DNA from: Clonostachys chloroleuca
Lineage: Eukaryota > Ascomycota > Sordariomycetes > Hypocreales > Bionectriaceae
Direction: 5' to 3'
Assembly (NCBI GenBank): GCA_037952775.1
Contig: JBANAY010000001.1
Location: 5,394,001 to 5,458,000 of the forward strand
DNA: 64,000 nucleotides
Positions 47,848 to 58,340 of this stretch are shown here, one piece after another. Every line of letters begins with the position of its first letter. Positions within the stretch are counted from its first letter, which is position 1. The position numbers and the translations under genes were made by a program. Under the pieces are notes generated by a model that made no database searches, was not told where the DNA came from, and saw nothing but the letters and a program-made list of their open reading frames with translations.

Positions 47848-48330
47848 TTCGAACTTAGGAGTAGGCTGCCGTACTTTGGTATGCTAAGGCACGCAGGAGA
47901 CTCCTTCCGCTCGACTGTTTGTTTGTCCTTCCATATGATTCCAGAAAGGCAGACAGATGGACGCGAACTTCCGTTGGTCATGACCACCCTCGCCATAATG
48001 ATCCAGGAAAGAGTAAACTCCACCAGGACCTACTTAGCACCGTATCGGTAAGTAAAATAGGCCTCCTATTCCGTCGTAGCATGACTTACAAATATTCTTG
48101 CAAATTGAATATCAGCCTGTATGAGAATCAAATAGGTAGCACCTTGCAAATAAGTCAATCATGGCGGGATAGACTTCATGATCACTACTTCGCCCAAATT
48201 CGCGTCCATCTGATTTCTGCCTTGGATCATTATTGAGAAGGTCATCATTTAGTACTTATATTTTCTTAGTCAAGCACTAATTTAAAAAAAAGTATTATCC
48301 GGCACTAAAAGTCAACCCTCCTCACTGTGT

Positions 48331-49023
48331 TTAGAACCGGTGACAATTCGCCACTACATTCGTCATATGTTTTAAAAGTGAAAGCGGCAACGGGCTGTTC
48401 GCACCAAGAGCAAAAGATCGTGCCAGCCTGAGTGTGCAGTGAAAAATCCCGACATGAAATGAAACCCCTGACCCATAGTGCGTCCGAAGAAAATCCTTAA
48501 CGACAGCGTCAAAAGCCCTGATTTCCACTTCCAGTGACTGAAGGTCCGAATCCATTGATCCATAAGCATCCGTTGAGTCAAGAATTTCTCCCCGTGACGC
48601 GAGGTCCGAATCCGACCTAATATATTCCATTAATTCATCATCATCCATCGAGTTTGTAATTTCTTCCAATGACGCAAGGTCCGGATTCGCCCCGAGGGTA
48701 TCCATTAATTGATCATCATTCGTCGAGCCTGGAATTTCTTCCACTGACGCGAAATCTGGATCCGATCCAGAGCTATCCATTAATCCATCACCATCCGTCG
48801 ATTTTTGAACTGCTAGATTCCAATTGGGAGCAGCATCACCTTGCAGCTCTGAACCGCTCTGTTCATTCCCGCCCTGTTGACAAGTGTCATCCTCCAGAAT
48901 GGTCTGGCTTTGGGAAAGTGTCGCCATCTCTTGGGAGAGGAAAGTGCGAGCATGTAGAGATCTTTTCTTTCCTACGTGCCTACGAGCAGTAGTCGCTACG
49001 CCCATCGTGGAAGGAGAAGGCAT
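48331..49023 (-). CDS. Hypothetical protein with 25-residue acidic repeats
   Basis: A single exon of 230 residues from ATG 49023. Residues about 75-165 hold three and a half copies of a 25-residue unit of the form SxDDxLMDxxGSDPDLASxEE-I, visible as STDGDGLMDSSGSDPDFAS, STNDDQLMDTLGANPDLAS and SMDDDELMEYIRSDSDLAS. The unit is acidic and Ser-rich. The N-terminus is basic (TARRHVGKKRSLHARTF) and the C-terminus is hydrophobic-helical (FHCTLRLARSFALG). No family is recognised. Nucleotide identity between units is high enough to suggest recent internal duplication. An upstream AT-rich region with agaatgatgt/gaataatgtg repeats precedes the ATG. Confidence 0.6.
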   Translation of the reverse strand: MPSPSTMGVATTARRHVGKKRSLHARTFLSQEMATLSQSQTILEDDTCQQGGNEQSGSELQGDAAPNWNLAVQKSTDGDGLMDSSGSDPDFASVEEIPGSTNDDQLMDTLGANPDLASLEEITNSMDDDELMEYIRSDSDLASRGEILDSTDAYGSMDSDLQSLEVEIRAFDAVVKDFLRTHYGSGVSFHVGIFHCTLRLARSFALGANSPLPLSLLKHMTNVVANCHRF

Positions 49024-49458
49024 ACTTCTTTTTTATTTGGGTGCGATTGGGAAAGAATAATGTGTTGTGTTGGTTCGAATAGGAAAGAATGATGTAGTGC
49101 GTCGGTTTGAATTGGAGGGCATGAGGGTGTTTATAGTGGAAGGTGAGGACTCTTAGCTCACAGCATGGCTCATTACTAAAGATAACCTTTCCATGACTTT
49201 GTTAACCTTTCGAATTTTTTGAAAAACTTTTTCTCGTGGGGTCAGTTAAAGGCAAATCGATTTAGCTCTGCGGCTTTTCCTTCCAAATGATGTCGGAACT
49301 GTGGCTGAGCGAAAACTAAGCCGCCCTTAGCATGCTGAGCCAAATTTAAGCCAGCAGCGTTTTACAAATGCCACAATCTAGAGACCAGCTTAATGTAAAC
49401 GTTAGAGATGATTATATATATACCGTTGTAGTAGGAGTAGCTGGACTTCGAGCCGTAA
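49024..49458. other. Intergenic, 5' side of the repeat-protein gene
   Basis: It contains doubled segments near aggaaagaatgatgt/gggaaagaataatgt (49050-49095) and ttaaccttt (about 49186-49209). No gene is recognised. Confidence 0.4.
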
Positions 49459-49481
49459 TGGGCCAAAGGTGACATTATGAT
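49459..49481 (+). repeat. Exact 23-bp repeat, second copy at 52223-52245
   Basis: The 23 bases from 49459, beginning tgggccaaaggtgac, recur exactly and in the same orientation at 52223. The second copy lies inside the coding exon of the secreted-protein gene (codons for HNVTFGP). Flanking bases differ on both sides. Confidence 0.85.
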
Positions 49482-51347
49482 AACTCTATTGGTTCTTGTT
49501 TATGGAATTGAAGGAGACGCTCTACGGGGAGAATATCCCGAGGTCTGTCAAACAGCAGAATTACTGGAAGTTCAAAGACTAACATCATCTATGTATACCA
49601 AAGAAGATGAAGCCGAGATTGTGAAGCAGCACTTTGACGATCAAATTCTTGATAACATGACCTTCAAAGACTTATATGGCAAGCGTATTGTAACCGCTTT
49701 GGCGCCACTTCAGACTCATGTGTTTGAGAAGTGGGACTACGGGAGACTTGTAACCATCGGAGACTCCGCTCATAAGGTAAGTCGAATCACATCCGCATTC
49801 AGACATGATAAGTTCTGAGCCGGGAAAGCTACGAGCATTCATGTTAACAAAAATATCTCTCGCAGGTCGATCCCGTCACGGGCCAAGGCCGAAATGGCGC
49901 CATTGAGTCAGGGGCACTTCTAGTCAATGCCCTTCTCCAAAAGTTAGACACGAATTTGAATGGTCTGGACGAGAAGCAGGTGCAAGACATATTCGCAGAG
50001 ATACATGCTGGTAGATTCGTAAGTAACTGGCTCCCCGAAGACTGACCGACTTGCAATGCCAACCATATATGATATGACTAGAACCGGGCCCAAAACATCG
50101 TACAGCAGGGCTACTGGCTTCAGAAAGCCTTCACACAACACTCAACGATGGGGAAACTCATTGCACGATATTTTATGCCAGCCCTTGGGTCTTATGGAGT
50201 CCTTTACGGAGGTGTGGAATTTTGCTCTCCGGCAACCAGCTTGTCGAGGCTTGAGACTCCTCGACGTCCTCGGGCTGTCCCATTCGAGGACGAGCTGCCC
50301 GCAAAATCGGTGAAAAATCTACCCCAAATCAGCAAGCTAGCATCCGTCACTATCACTATGTGTCTTTGTGCTTTGGCTGCTGATCTGGTGCGCTTACCCA
50401 AGCGCCTTGATCTAGCTATTGGCGCCTTACGCTTCATGGATATATCAAGAACATCGATTTTACCGGCCATTACTTCTGTTGTCGAAATAGCCTCCCTCCT
50501 GGCAATGGCACTTGTTGAATCCAACCGAATTGGCAACAGGCTCACTTCGTGGGTCCTGTAAGTTCTCCCACATGCGAACTTGGCGACGGCGAACTTCTAT
50601 GGGTAGCCTTCTCTTGACAGAGCACTAATTAAGAGATAAGGATCGGTGTATTTGCCATTGTCAGCAACTTCCTTAGTCCAGGCGCGAGAGGTCCGCGAGC
50701 CGCACTTTTTGCCCACTGGTCATGTGGCCTCATCGTCGGAAGACATGTGCTAGTCGAAGCTGCAAGAATGATCATACCCATCGTCGCAGTCGGGTATATC
50801 CTTCCGGCTGTTATCGCTTTGTCCAGGATGGATTCTACCTCAATCATGATCTGGAAGAATGCCCCCATCATCTGCTTCATGTTGGCAAGAAGTCTGTTGC
50901 CGCTTTCAAGCCCTTCAGGGTCACGCACAGCTGATGACGAAAAGCTCAAGCTTGTTATCGAAAGGGAAAGGGCTCGCAATATGTTTACGAAAGCTGATTT
51001 GCCATATATTCGACTTGTCCACTACTCCGCTTTCCTAGTCTCTGCAGCCATCCAACTTATCAGCGTCTATCATCATGGTAGCCTCGTAAGCTCCACATTA
51101 GCAGGAAAGAATGCAAGGCTAGCGATTTTAGGGTTTTCTAGGTACGATGATCTCCCTTTTACACTTTCCTCGCTGATTCTCGCGCTCGGAGCCGCGCCGT
51201 TGAGTCTGCGCCTGCGTGGGTACATCACGACAAGTCAATCTGTTGCTTCTGATCGTTGGTCCAACAGCCACGATCGCGGGCATGGCCATTTACCGGGATT
51301 ACATTCTTGCGGGATTCGGACAGTGTCTTAGGTATGCTATTCAGTAA
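49477..51347 (+). pseudogene. FAD-dependent monooxygenase, C-terminal half, fused to multi-pass membrane domain
   Basis: Exons end/begin at 49776, 49866-50018, 50082-50557 and 50641-51347, with GTAAGT donors. The first readable part, YTKEDEAEIVKQHFDD and LQTHVFEKWDYGRLVTIGDS-AHK, followed by VDPVTGQGRNGAIESGALLV, is the GD motif and FAD-binding end of PaxM-like flavin monooxygenases. LAPLQTHVFEKW is typical. The Rossmann GxGxxG and the substrate region are absent upstream. Behind the enzyme part are about six hydrophobic helices (TITMCLCALAADLV, AIVSNFLSPG, MIIPIVAVGYILPAVIAL, YSAFLVSAAIQLISVYHHG), an arrangement seen in some fungal meroterpenoid-type proteins. Near 51233 one extra base separates GYITT from NLLLLIVGPTATIAGMAIYR, which runs to TAA 51345. 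It is 5'-truncated and frameshifted, so inactive. Confidence 0.65.
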
Positions 51348-51692
51348 GTAGAATAGTGTCGTCCTTATGTTTATTATTCAGAAATTGATAGATGGAAACG
51401 CTTCGCAACTACTGGTCCATCAATCGTAGCTGGGATAAGGAGTACCTATACCTGTCGGTTCGAACAATAAAAACTTGACAATTCTAACATGATGAGCCCT
51501 CAACACTTGAAAATGCCATTTACTGAGAAATAGCTATCACTCGCAATATTTATTCAGAAGGTCCTGTTCCTAACACAGCCTTGAATTATTTTGTTCAATA
51601 TACCTGAGCTATCGACAAGCTGACTAGTACTGAGGTTGACAAACGCGAACCTTTGAACAACGCGCTGCGAATGGATGCATACGTAAATGTGG

Positions 51693-52381
51693 CTAATCGA
51701 AATCATTCTCTAACCATTGAGTGTGCGAGAAGGCAAATAGGCATGTGTTGTTCTCGTCTCCCAGTCGAGCAACAAGATCAAATGTATGTAGCCCCGTCTC
51801 CACAAACATCCCTACGATGATGAGCTCGGCCAATATTTCGCTCTCGCCAGGCCCAGGAAGATAGTCTACGTATGTGCCATTGGTGTGCCGTATTGATAAT
51901 TGACCTATACCCATACTGCCGCGAAACGCTCTCAACGGAACGAGATAAGAACTCGGTTCATCGGGCTTGCCATCCGGATCAATGCGGTTGACAGTTATAT
52001 TGAAGGTTGCTTTAGCCAGCGCAGCCTCAAGATCCCGTATATGTCCAGTTTTGGATGATGGAAGGTGCCCGGACAAAAGGAAGAAAAGACGCCGATTCCT
52101 GTGGAATGATTAGCTAGAGCGGCCCAAACTGCTAGAATTTAGGGCAGTTGATCATACGTAGTGGCGGGAAATGGAGCAATGTCGAAGCCATCAGTGACGT
52201 AGATCTGCTCAGCTTTTGGCACTGGGCCAAAGGTGACATTATGATCGGAGGAAACTCTGTCTCCAATCGCGGTGCTGCTGGTTATGCCAGCCTCGCCCAA
52301 ATACACTTGCTCGGTTGGAATAGGGGGAGTGCCGACGACAAGCGTGGCGGAGAGAGCCGTCAAGATTAGTAGAAACAACAT
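51693..52381 (-). CDS. Small secreted protein, unknown family
   Basis: Exons 52381-52158 and 52098-51693 encode 209 residues, with donor GTATGA and acceptor CACAG. The N-terminus MLFLLILTALSATLVVGTPP is a clear signal peptide. The mature part has a GPVPKAEQIYVTDGFDIAPF segment and a beta-rich C-terminal half (ATFNITVNRIDPDG, SSYLVPLRAFRGSMGIGQLS, HTFDLVARLGDENNTC) with four N-glycosylation sequons and a single Cys. It may be a beta-sandwich of the kind seen in fungal secreted effectors, but no family is assigned. It lies 3' to 3' against the monooxygenase relic. Confidence 0.65.
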
Positions 52382-53429
52382 GGTGGGTTGGTTGAAGACA
52401 AAGTGGAGGCGAAGAGAATAAGGGAGACGTTACGTTTTTATGATTCCATGAACGCCTAACAGTGGCGCAGTCGTTCATTACGGTACTTTGGTTTTCTGTA
52501 TCATTTTTACTTTCGTCTTCTCTGGGCTACATAGGAAGATAAAGAAAAGGAAAAAACAAACATACCTAGAAAGAGCAGGGAATAGCAACGAGCTGAAATA
52601 TCAGAATACGTCAAAATAAAGGTCTTCTCAGGTGGCTGAGAGAATGCCACATGAGTCTCGACTACCGTATAATTTCGCAAAATTCGGGCGAGACGAGCCC
52701 CATAAATCGTGGCTTTCTGTGAGCTTCTAAACTGATTGTGGTAAAATACGGGCCAGGATTTGTTCACAGTGCTGTAAACAGAGGAAACCGATTCGCAGCT
52801 GCACTCAATTTAGCGGGGCTCGTCTCGCCCGAATTTTGCGAAATTATACGGTAGAAACTTCTTCCAAGTGATTCACGGTAGCCTGATGAAACGAGACGTT
52901 CGGCCACTACCTTTTTGATCGCCCAGCCCGACCCGCCTCCGTGATAAACTCGGCGGTCGCTGAACATTGCATGGCTCTTGCGACAAGTTCCTACACTTTC
53001 TAGGAAATGCAGAGCTAGTCCTAGAGTAAGGTAGTTGGCATGTCATTAGGTCTCCCATTTCAGGCAGAAGCAATTCGGTGAAATTTTTGCTTACTCAGCA
53101 TTCGGCGGAGAAGGGCTTCTGCCTAGAGTGATGATACAGAGCAGGAAGCTTGGCGTATGGCGATCTAAGGTCATTAACTCAATGCCATAGAAAAAGAGAA
53201 ATATAGATACATCTTGGCGAGATTATAGCACATACAAGATACGGTTCTTTTCTTTGAGTAACACGCAGTTTCTTCTATCAAATCGGGAAACCACCCAACC
53301 CTACATCTTGATAGCCCTACCGCCTGGAGAACCATAGATCCGAGCAACCGCGAGCTGATGCTCCTTATTTCCAGCTATTTCTTCGCGGAATGTCAATTCG
53401 GAGTACTGTTTCTGCATTCCCTTTCTTCA
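52382..53429. other. Intergenic containing the MITE
   Basis: Apart from the MITE there is no recognised gene. Open frames overlapping the inverted repeats are artefacts of it. Confidence 0.5.
52662..52854. mobile_element. MITE with perfect 40-bp terminal inverted repeats
   Basis: The 40 bases at 52662-52701 (starting ctaccgtataatttcgc) are the exact reverse complement of 52815-52854, separated by 113 bp. If the outer C and G are taken as flank, TA is present at both ends, which fits a Tc1/mariner-type target. No coding capacity. It lies in a gene-free interval upstream of the small secreted-protein gene. Confidence 0.8.
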
Positions 53430-54441
53430 TTAATCGAGGTCCGGGTCTGTAACCTGGCCATTCGACCGAGAGTAGAGGCGGACTAGTCCAACACATTGCA
53501 TCAGCAAGGATATTCCCCCCGTTGGTACAAGGATGGGGAAATTACGTTTTGTAGATCCCAAACCGTACAGTTCGTGCCTCTTCCGATCATATCCATCAAC
53601 TATCAGGTCAGAACATGGTATCGGATCGATGTTGTCATGCGATGTTGACAGCAACTTACGAGCATGCTCCAAGTTGGGCTCTGCAACGTGCAGCCAGTAG
53701 CCGTTTCTTGCTACCTGCTCATGGTCTACAGTTTCCGGAGCAGAATATGACATCGGGGAAGGTAACTCCCTCAAACAAGCCATTCCTCCAATATCTGGCT
53801 GATGCATTCGAGTCTTGTCTTTTCCCTGGACCTCAAATAGCTTAAGGTCAAATAAACTGTAGGGGCCCCAGTTTGACCAGGAGATGATGATTTCCGTAGT
53901 CGGCGGGGTGATTCGGGCCAACACACAATCTAGCTTCGGAAGGAAATATTCATGAATCGTTTCGCTTTCCTTCTGTCTCTGTTGGGCATTATAGTTATGC
54001 CTCAACTGGATACCAAATGCTTTCTGGGACCGAATGACCGGTTTGAATGCAATTCTAAGATGTTGTAGAGCAGGAAATATTACCGATGGGCACTCTATAC
54101 TGGGTTCATCGCTAGGCACGGTGGCAGCATGTCTCGGAAACGCTTCCTCAACTGTAAAATCTTCTAGGCTCCAAACGAGCTCAAGCGATGTCATCATTGA
54201 AAGAACATTCAATGTTAGGAAGTTGTGGACGTCTTGGATTAAAACTGAAGATTCCATGTGGATTATGTTGGTGCAAACAAGACGTGCATGCCTTCCCAGT
54301 ATCTGCAGTCAACGGTTTCAGTTTCATAGGTTTGACAGTTGAGATGAGAAAGCGGGAGCTTACGCTTGTCGGCATGTCAACAGCTAGCCAATGACGCCGT
54401 TGAAACATTTTTCTGGCCATTTCCCTGGATATTCGACACAA
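53430..54441 (-). CDS. F-box/LRR-like protein, 5' end uncertain
   Basis: The main exon (54302-53430) reads ILGRHARLVCTNIIHMESSV and FLTLNVLSMMTSLELVWSLE, a leucine-rich pattern seen in fungal F-box proteins. VIFPALQHLRIAFKPVIRSQ and ITPPTTEIIISWSNWGPYSL follow, to TGA near 53430. It joins upstream by GTAAGC (54363)...TGCAG (54303) to an exon reading CRISREMARKMFQRRHWLAV, the segment that follows the F-box in that family. The F-box itself is not found. A possible acceptor lies just before CTTTTGTGTCG (about 54450), so another exon probably exists upstream, or the gene is 5'-truncated. Confidence 0.5.
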
Positions 54442-56444
54442 AAGCCTGTGGCTTCAAGACATTTGTCCAGCTGGGGCTCTCTCATTGTTGGAGCAAGAGC
54501 GCTCCCTCTCCTCCCGTGGGAGAGTTGATGACCAGGGTGGTGTCTATGGCAGACGCAACTATACCACCTCCATCTTTCAGGTCCGCGTCTATTAAGGACA
54601 TCTAATATGTATCCTGGGCCTTCCAGATCAATAGAAATGTTTGCGTGCATATGATGACGATATCGTTGCTGTTTAGTCTTCAGGTCCTTTTGTTAGAGGT
54701 GAGCACATTGAAAGGATGGCGGAAAGCAAGATCCAAGTGCACTGTCTGATCACCAAATGCTTCCCGTAGAATCTACTCGCGAACATCAGGATTCAACGAA
54801 AAGAACGGGCTCTTGGATCTACCCCACTGGCAGACGCTACTTTGGTTCAGGTCGGACGAAATCTTGGGCGGGAATTGTCGATCTATTGCCCCTTTCTCCT
54901 CTTGCCGGCGCTTCTTTTTAAATCGGTTGTCAAGCCAAGTCCTAAGGTTAGATAATGACCAATCCATTGCCATTCGTTGAATAGGTGCAAACCACCATGC
55001 ATCATATGCGTTGGCCCAAGCGTGGAAATGATGGAAAAAGGCCACGTCCCGCGCGAGGTCGCGTGTGTCACATTTGATGTTACCTTACGCTGTCGAAGGA
55101 TTTTCTCGATTCCTCCTCCTAGGGTTGAGAGACCCTTCTGTAATTTTCTTTCAATGAATCCAACGTCAATATTGCGTGCAGAAATCTGGACATATCACGA
55201 TCATGCAATCTATCTTAATGGATCAGACGCATTATATTACCCAGAATATTTTGTTATATAGGCTATTCAACGTTTTTGTTTTGTTAAAGTACTAATGAAA
55301 TGAGGGCGGAAATCTTCATTCATAAAGCGAACATGTCTCCTAACGAAGGGGACCTCGAAGGCTAGGATTTAGAGATTGAATAATGAGACAAAAATGTTTT
55401 GCTTGAGTCAAAGTACACTCTGCCAGACAATGAATCAATCCTACAGATACTAATTTAGAAACGCCGGGCGAACTTCAGCACTCATCAGGCAAGGCGATCT
55501 CGCCCCCAGTTGTACCATGTAGCTCTCTTTTATGCCTCTACCGCTCTGCCCAAGCTTGGCGGGGCTCGTGGGTGAACATTGGTTGTAAAAGTCACATGTG
55601 ATCGGCATCTACCAGCTTCAGTAATAGGGAAAATGAAATATTGGCTAATCACTTGTAGACGAATCTCCTCAAACTGCTTAGTCAATGGGGAATGTGAACC
55701 AGTGTTCGCCACAGTTGAGTGTGTAAATAGGTGGCGATGGCGGACTCAGCACCGATCAATTGACGGGGACTCTCGAGGGCAGTTAGATTGGTTGAATACG
55801 AACGTTTCTAGGAGAAATGAAACCCCGTTGTCGCAAATGTACGTAAACGTATGGCGACCAGTGTTAGTCTCTCGCGGCAAAGACAATTGTCATCATGCTT
55901 GCTGATCCTTAAATTCCGGTTCGATTAAACAAGGAATCAGGGATCAAAAAGGTCAATGAATTTTATTTTCGCTTCGGTGAGAAGACAGCATTTATAGAGC
56001 ATGGGGGAGCTTCATGTCTGGGGCTAGGAGCGGGGTATGAGCTGAACTAAGTACGGTGAGACCATGTCTCGAGATGCTGACACATTCTTCTTCAGAGAAA
56101 AGGAGATCTCATTCTTCTTTTTCTGTTCACAGGGATTCAAATAGGCAATGGCCAGTTTGCATATACCGAAGCATCAAGCATCGCAAATGTGACCAAGACG
56201 AAGAGGATGGTGTGGTTTCGCTTATCCCTCCGTCAGCAGCTGCGTAATGTACAGTGCGCTGTATCTGCCTGTAGACTGTAGGGACTAACTTAATCCCCAC
56301 CCGTCTCACCCCACTTGAACCCTTTTCTGCCATCTTGCTTCTTTCTCAGTTTGCTACTCCTACACTCGAATCTGTGTTGGATGATCGCCAATACACACCA
56401 CCTCACCTCATTCAATTGCAGAAGTAGAGAGCCCTGTACCAGAG
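54442..56444. other. Long region without a supported gene
   Basis: A 90-codon minus-strand frame (55045-54773) reads FHHFHAWANAYDAWWFAPIQ, then a Lys/Arg-rich stretch; it may be a relic exon but shows no family. 55260-56290 has no coding features. A C/T-rich stretch at 56330-56420 precedes the next gene and looks like its promoter. Confidence 0.4.
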
Positions 56445-58061
56445 ATGGACGCCTCACTGCTGAGTTTACCACCGGAGTTGCAGACCCGTATCCTATCTCA
56501 TGTCATTGCAGACGGTGGCATCCAATCCGTTCACCCCCTTCTCTATGCATGCAAGCAGCTTCACTCAGTGGCCCTCCCACTCTCTGTCCAAGTCTTCAGA
56601 CTGAAACACAAATCTTCAGACAGCACTCTTCTTGATCGAAGCCGGGCCTTACAGTTTCTCCGGTACATCACCATCGTCAAGCCTGAGCTGGCCAAGCATG
56701 TCAGAACACTCATCATACCTGAATGGCTGTGGCCTCAGTTCGAAAGTCCTCTTGCAAAATCCGGCCCTACAAGCGACGAGATGAAAGTTTACAAGGCCTT
56801 GATTGCAAAGACAATGAGCTTGGATCCCGATGGCGGTGAAGGATCCGATGCAGATCAAGCGCAGTGGATTGCGGAGCTCGAGAAGGGGCATTCGCAAGCC
56901 ATATATGCCATGCTAGTCATAGTTTGCACTGGATTGAAGGATTTTTGCTTCGGGGCAAGTTCAGACCGGCCATATTTCCACCGTCTACTCGAGCTGGCAG
57001 CGCGATATCCATCGACTTCAAACCTTCATCAAGGCCAGCGAATATCCAGCCCGCTTTCTAACGTGACCGAAATCTATCACGAGGCGCGAAGCGGCCAAGT
57101 CGAGTGGGACTTTCAGCCGCAATGGATTCTCCGGCTACCCAGCCTGCGTTCATACGAATGTGTTATGGTCAGCATCGAGAGTAAGGTTGTGGAAGCCATC
57201 GCTGAGGTTCCACCAGGGTCCTGTTCAATAGAGCACATTTACCTCCGCAAATCCCGTGCCTCTGCAACGGCAATTGCTCCATTCCTGGCTATATGCAAGT
57301 CGCTTCGATCATTCGAATACATCAGACAGGTGGACGGCGTGGTTTTCGATGAGATGATGCCTGTTGATCTCATGATTGCCCTACGGCCACATGCCAAAAC
57401 TCTCGAGCATCTTCATGTCAATTTCGATGATGATCGGGACAAGAGAGGATGGGGTGCGCAAAAGGATAAACTCTGCATGGGCTTTGAGCTCCGGACCCTG
57501 ACTGCATTGAAGACATTGACTATCGGATACCAGCCTCTGACCGGCATGCTGGACAGCCAGCCCTACCCAGCATACGGCGAAGACAACGCTGAAGAGGTCC
57601 CCCTGGAAGCCGAAGGTTCGCCACGATTGGTGGAATGCCTACCGCACAATCTTGAGCGGCTGGAGATCCTTTCTTGCGGTGAGAAAATAATTGGACAGGT
57701 GGACGAGTTGCTGCAAGTAATCTCGTTGGGCACTTCATTCAAGCGCCTTACTTGCATCCGCCTACTCTTCAACAATGAGACAATCGACTTGAACGGAGTT
57801 GATTACAGCAAAACCTCGCCTCTTGTGAAGATTGAGGTTGTGTCTCAGACTGCCAAGAACCGAGCATTCGATATGAGCCCGGGCTGTGTGCGTAGAGGCC
57901 AGAGCGTCAATGCCATCTGCTCACGACTCCAAGCACCGCATCTCGGGCTGCGTCAAGAGTGGTTGGATAATCGCTGCTCAGACCAAGCATGGGTGTCAGC
58001 CGATGGCGGCATTGTTGTTACGGAACCAGATACCGGTATCTTGGTCACACTGGCGTCATAG
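56445..58061 (+). CDS. F-box domain protein with LRR-like C-terminal region
   Basis: A single exon of 538 residues from ATG 56445. The N-terminal 45 residues (LLSLPPELQTRILSHVIADG, VHPLLYACKQLHSVALPLSV) form an F-box. The rest shows loosely leucine-rich segments with KHVRTLIIPEWLWP, ILRLPSLRSYECVMVS, KTLEHLHVNF, LTALKTLTIGYQPL and LPHNLERLEIL. This is the common fungal F-box/LRR layout, presumed to be a substrate receptor of an SCF ubiquitin ligase. No introns. A C/T-rich tract upstream (56330-56420) fits a fungal core promoter. The frame is intact, in contrast to many neighbours. Confidence 0.85.
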   Translation: MDASLLSLPPELQTRILSHVIADGGIQSVHPLLYACKQLHSVALPLSVQVFRLKHKSSDSTLLDRSRALQFLRYITIVKPELAKHVRTLIIPEWLWPQFESPLAKSGPTSDEMKVYKALIAKTMSLDPDGGEGSDADQAQWIAELEKGHSQAIYAMLVIVCTGLKDFCFGASSDRPYFHRLLELAARYPSTSNLHQGQRISSPLSNVTEIYHEARSGQVEWDFQPQWILRLPSLRSYECVMVSIESKVVEAIAEVPPGSCSIEHIYLRKSRASATAIAPFLAICKSLRSFEYIRQVDGVVFDEMMPVDLMIALRPHAKTLEHLHVNFDDDRDKRGWGAQKDKLCMGFELRTLTALKTLTIGYQPLTGMLDSQPYPAYGEDNAEEVPLEAEGSPRLVECLPHNLERLEILSCGEKIIGQVDELLQVISLGTSFKRLTCIRLLFNNETIDLNGVDYSKTSPLVKIEVVSQTAKNRAFDMSPGCVRRGQSVNAICSRLQAPHLGLRQEWLDNRCSDQAWVSADGGIVVTEPDTGILVTLAS

Positions 58062-58340
58062 ATGGGGGACCAGGAGACAATGATGCTAGACGACTCGAGA
58101 ATGGGAGCATTGGATCGGAGGTATGAGACGAAGACAGACCCAATTAGAACCGCAGTTTATATAGCCAGCCGAGTGAAGTGCATAACGCACCCAGGGCTCT
58201 AAATACTTGCCGAAAACATGAATAAACTGTGATTTACGTTGCAACTATTGGAGCACTTAAAGCATTGAAAATTTGCATAGCATTGAAAATTTCTGTAGAG
58301 AATGATCTAGTCACACACCGATGCCTCTTAAAAATTGACC

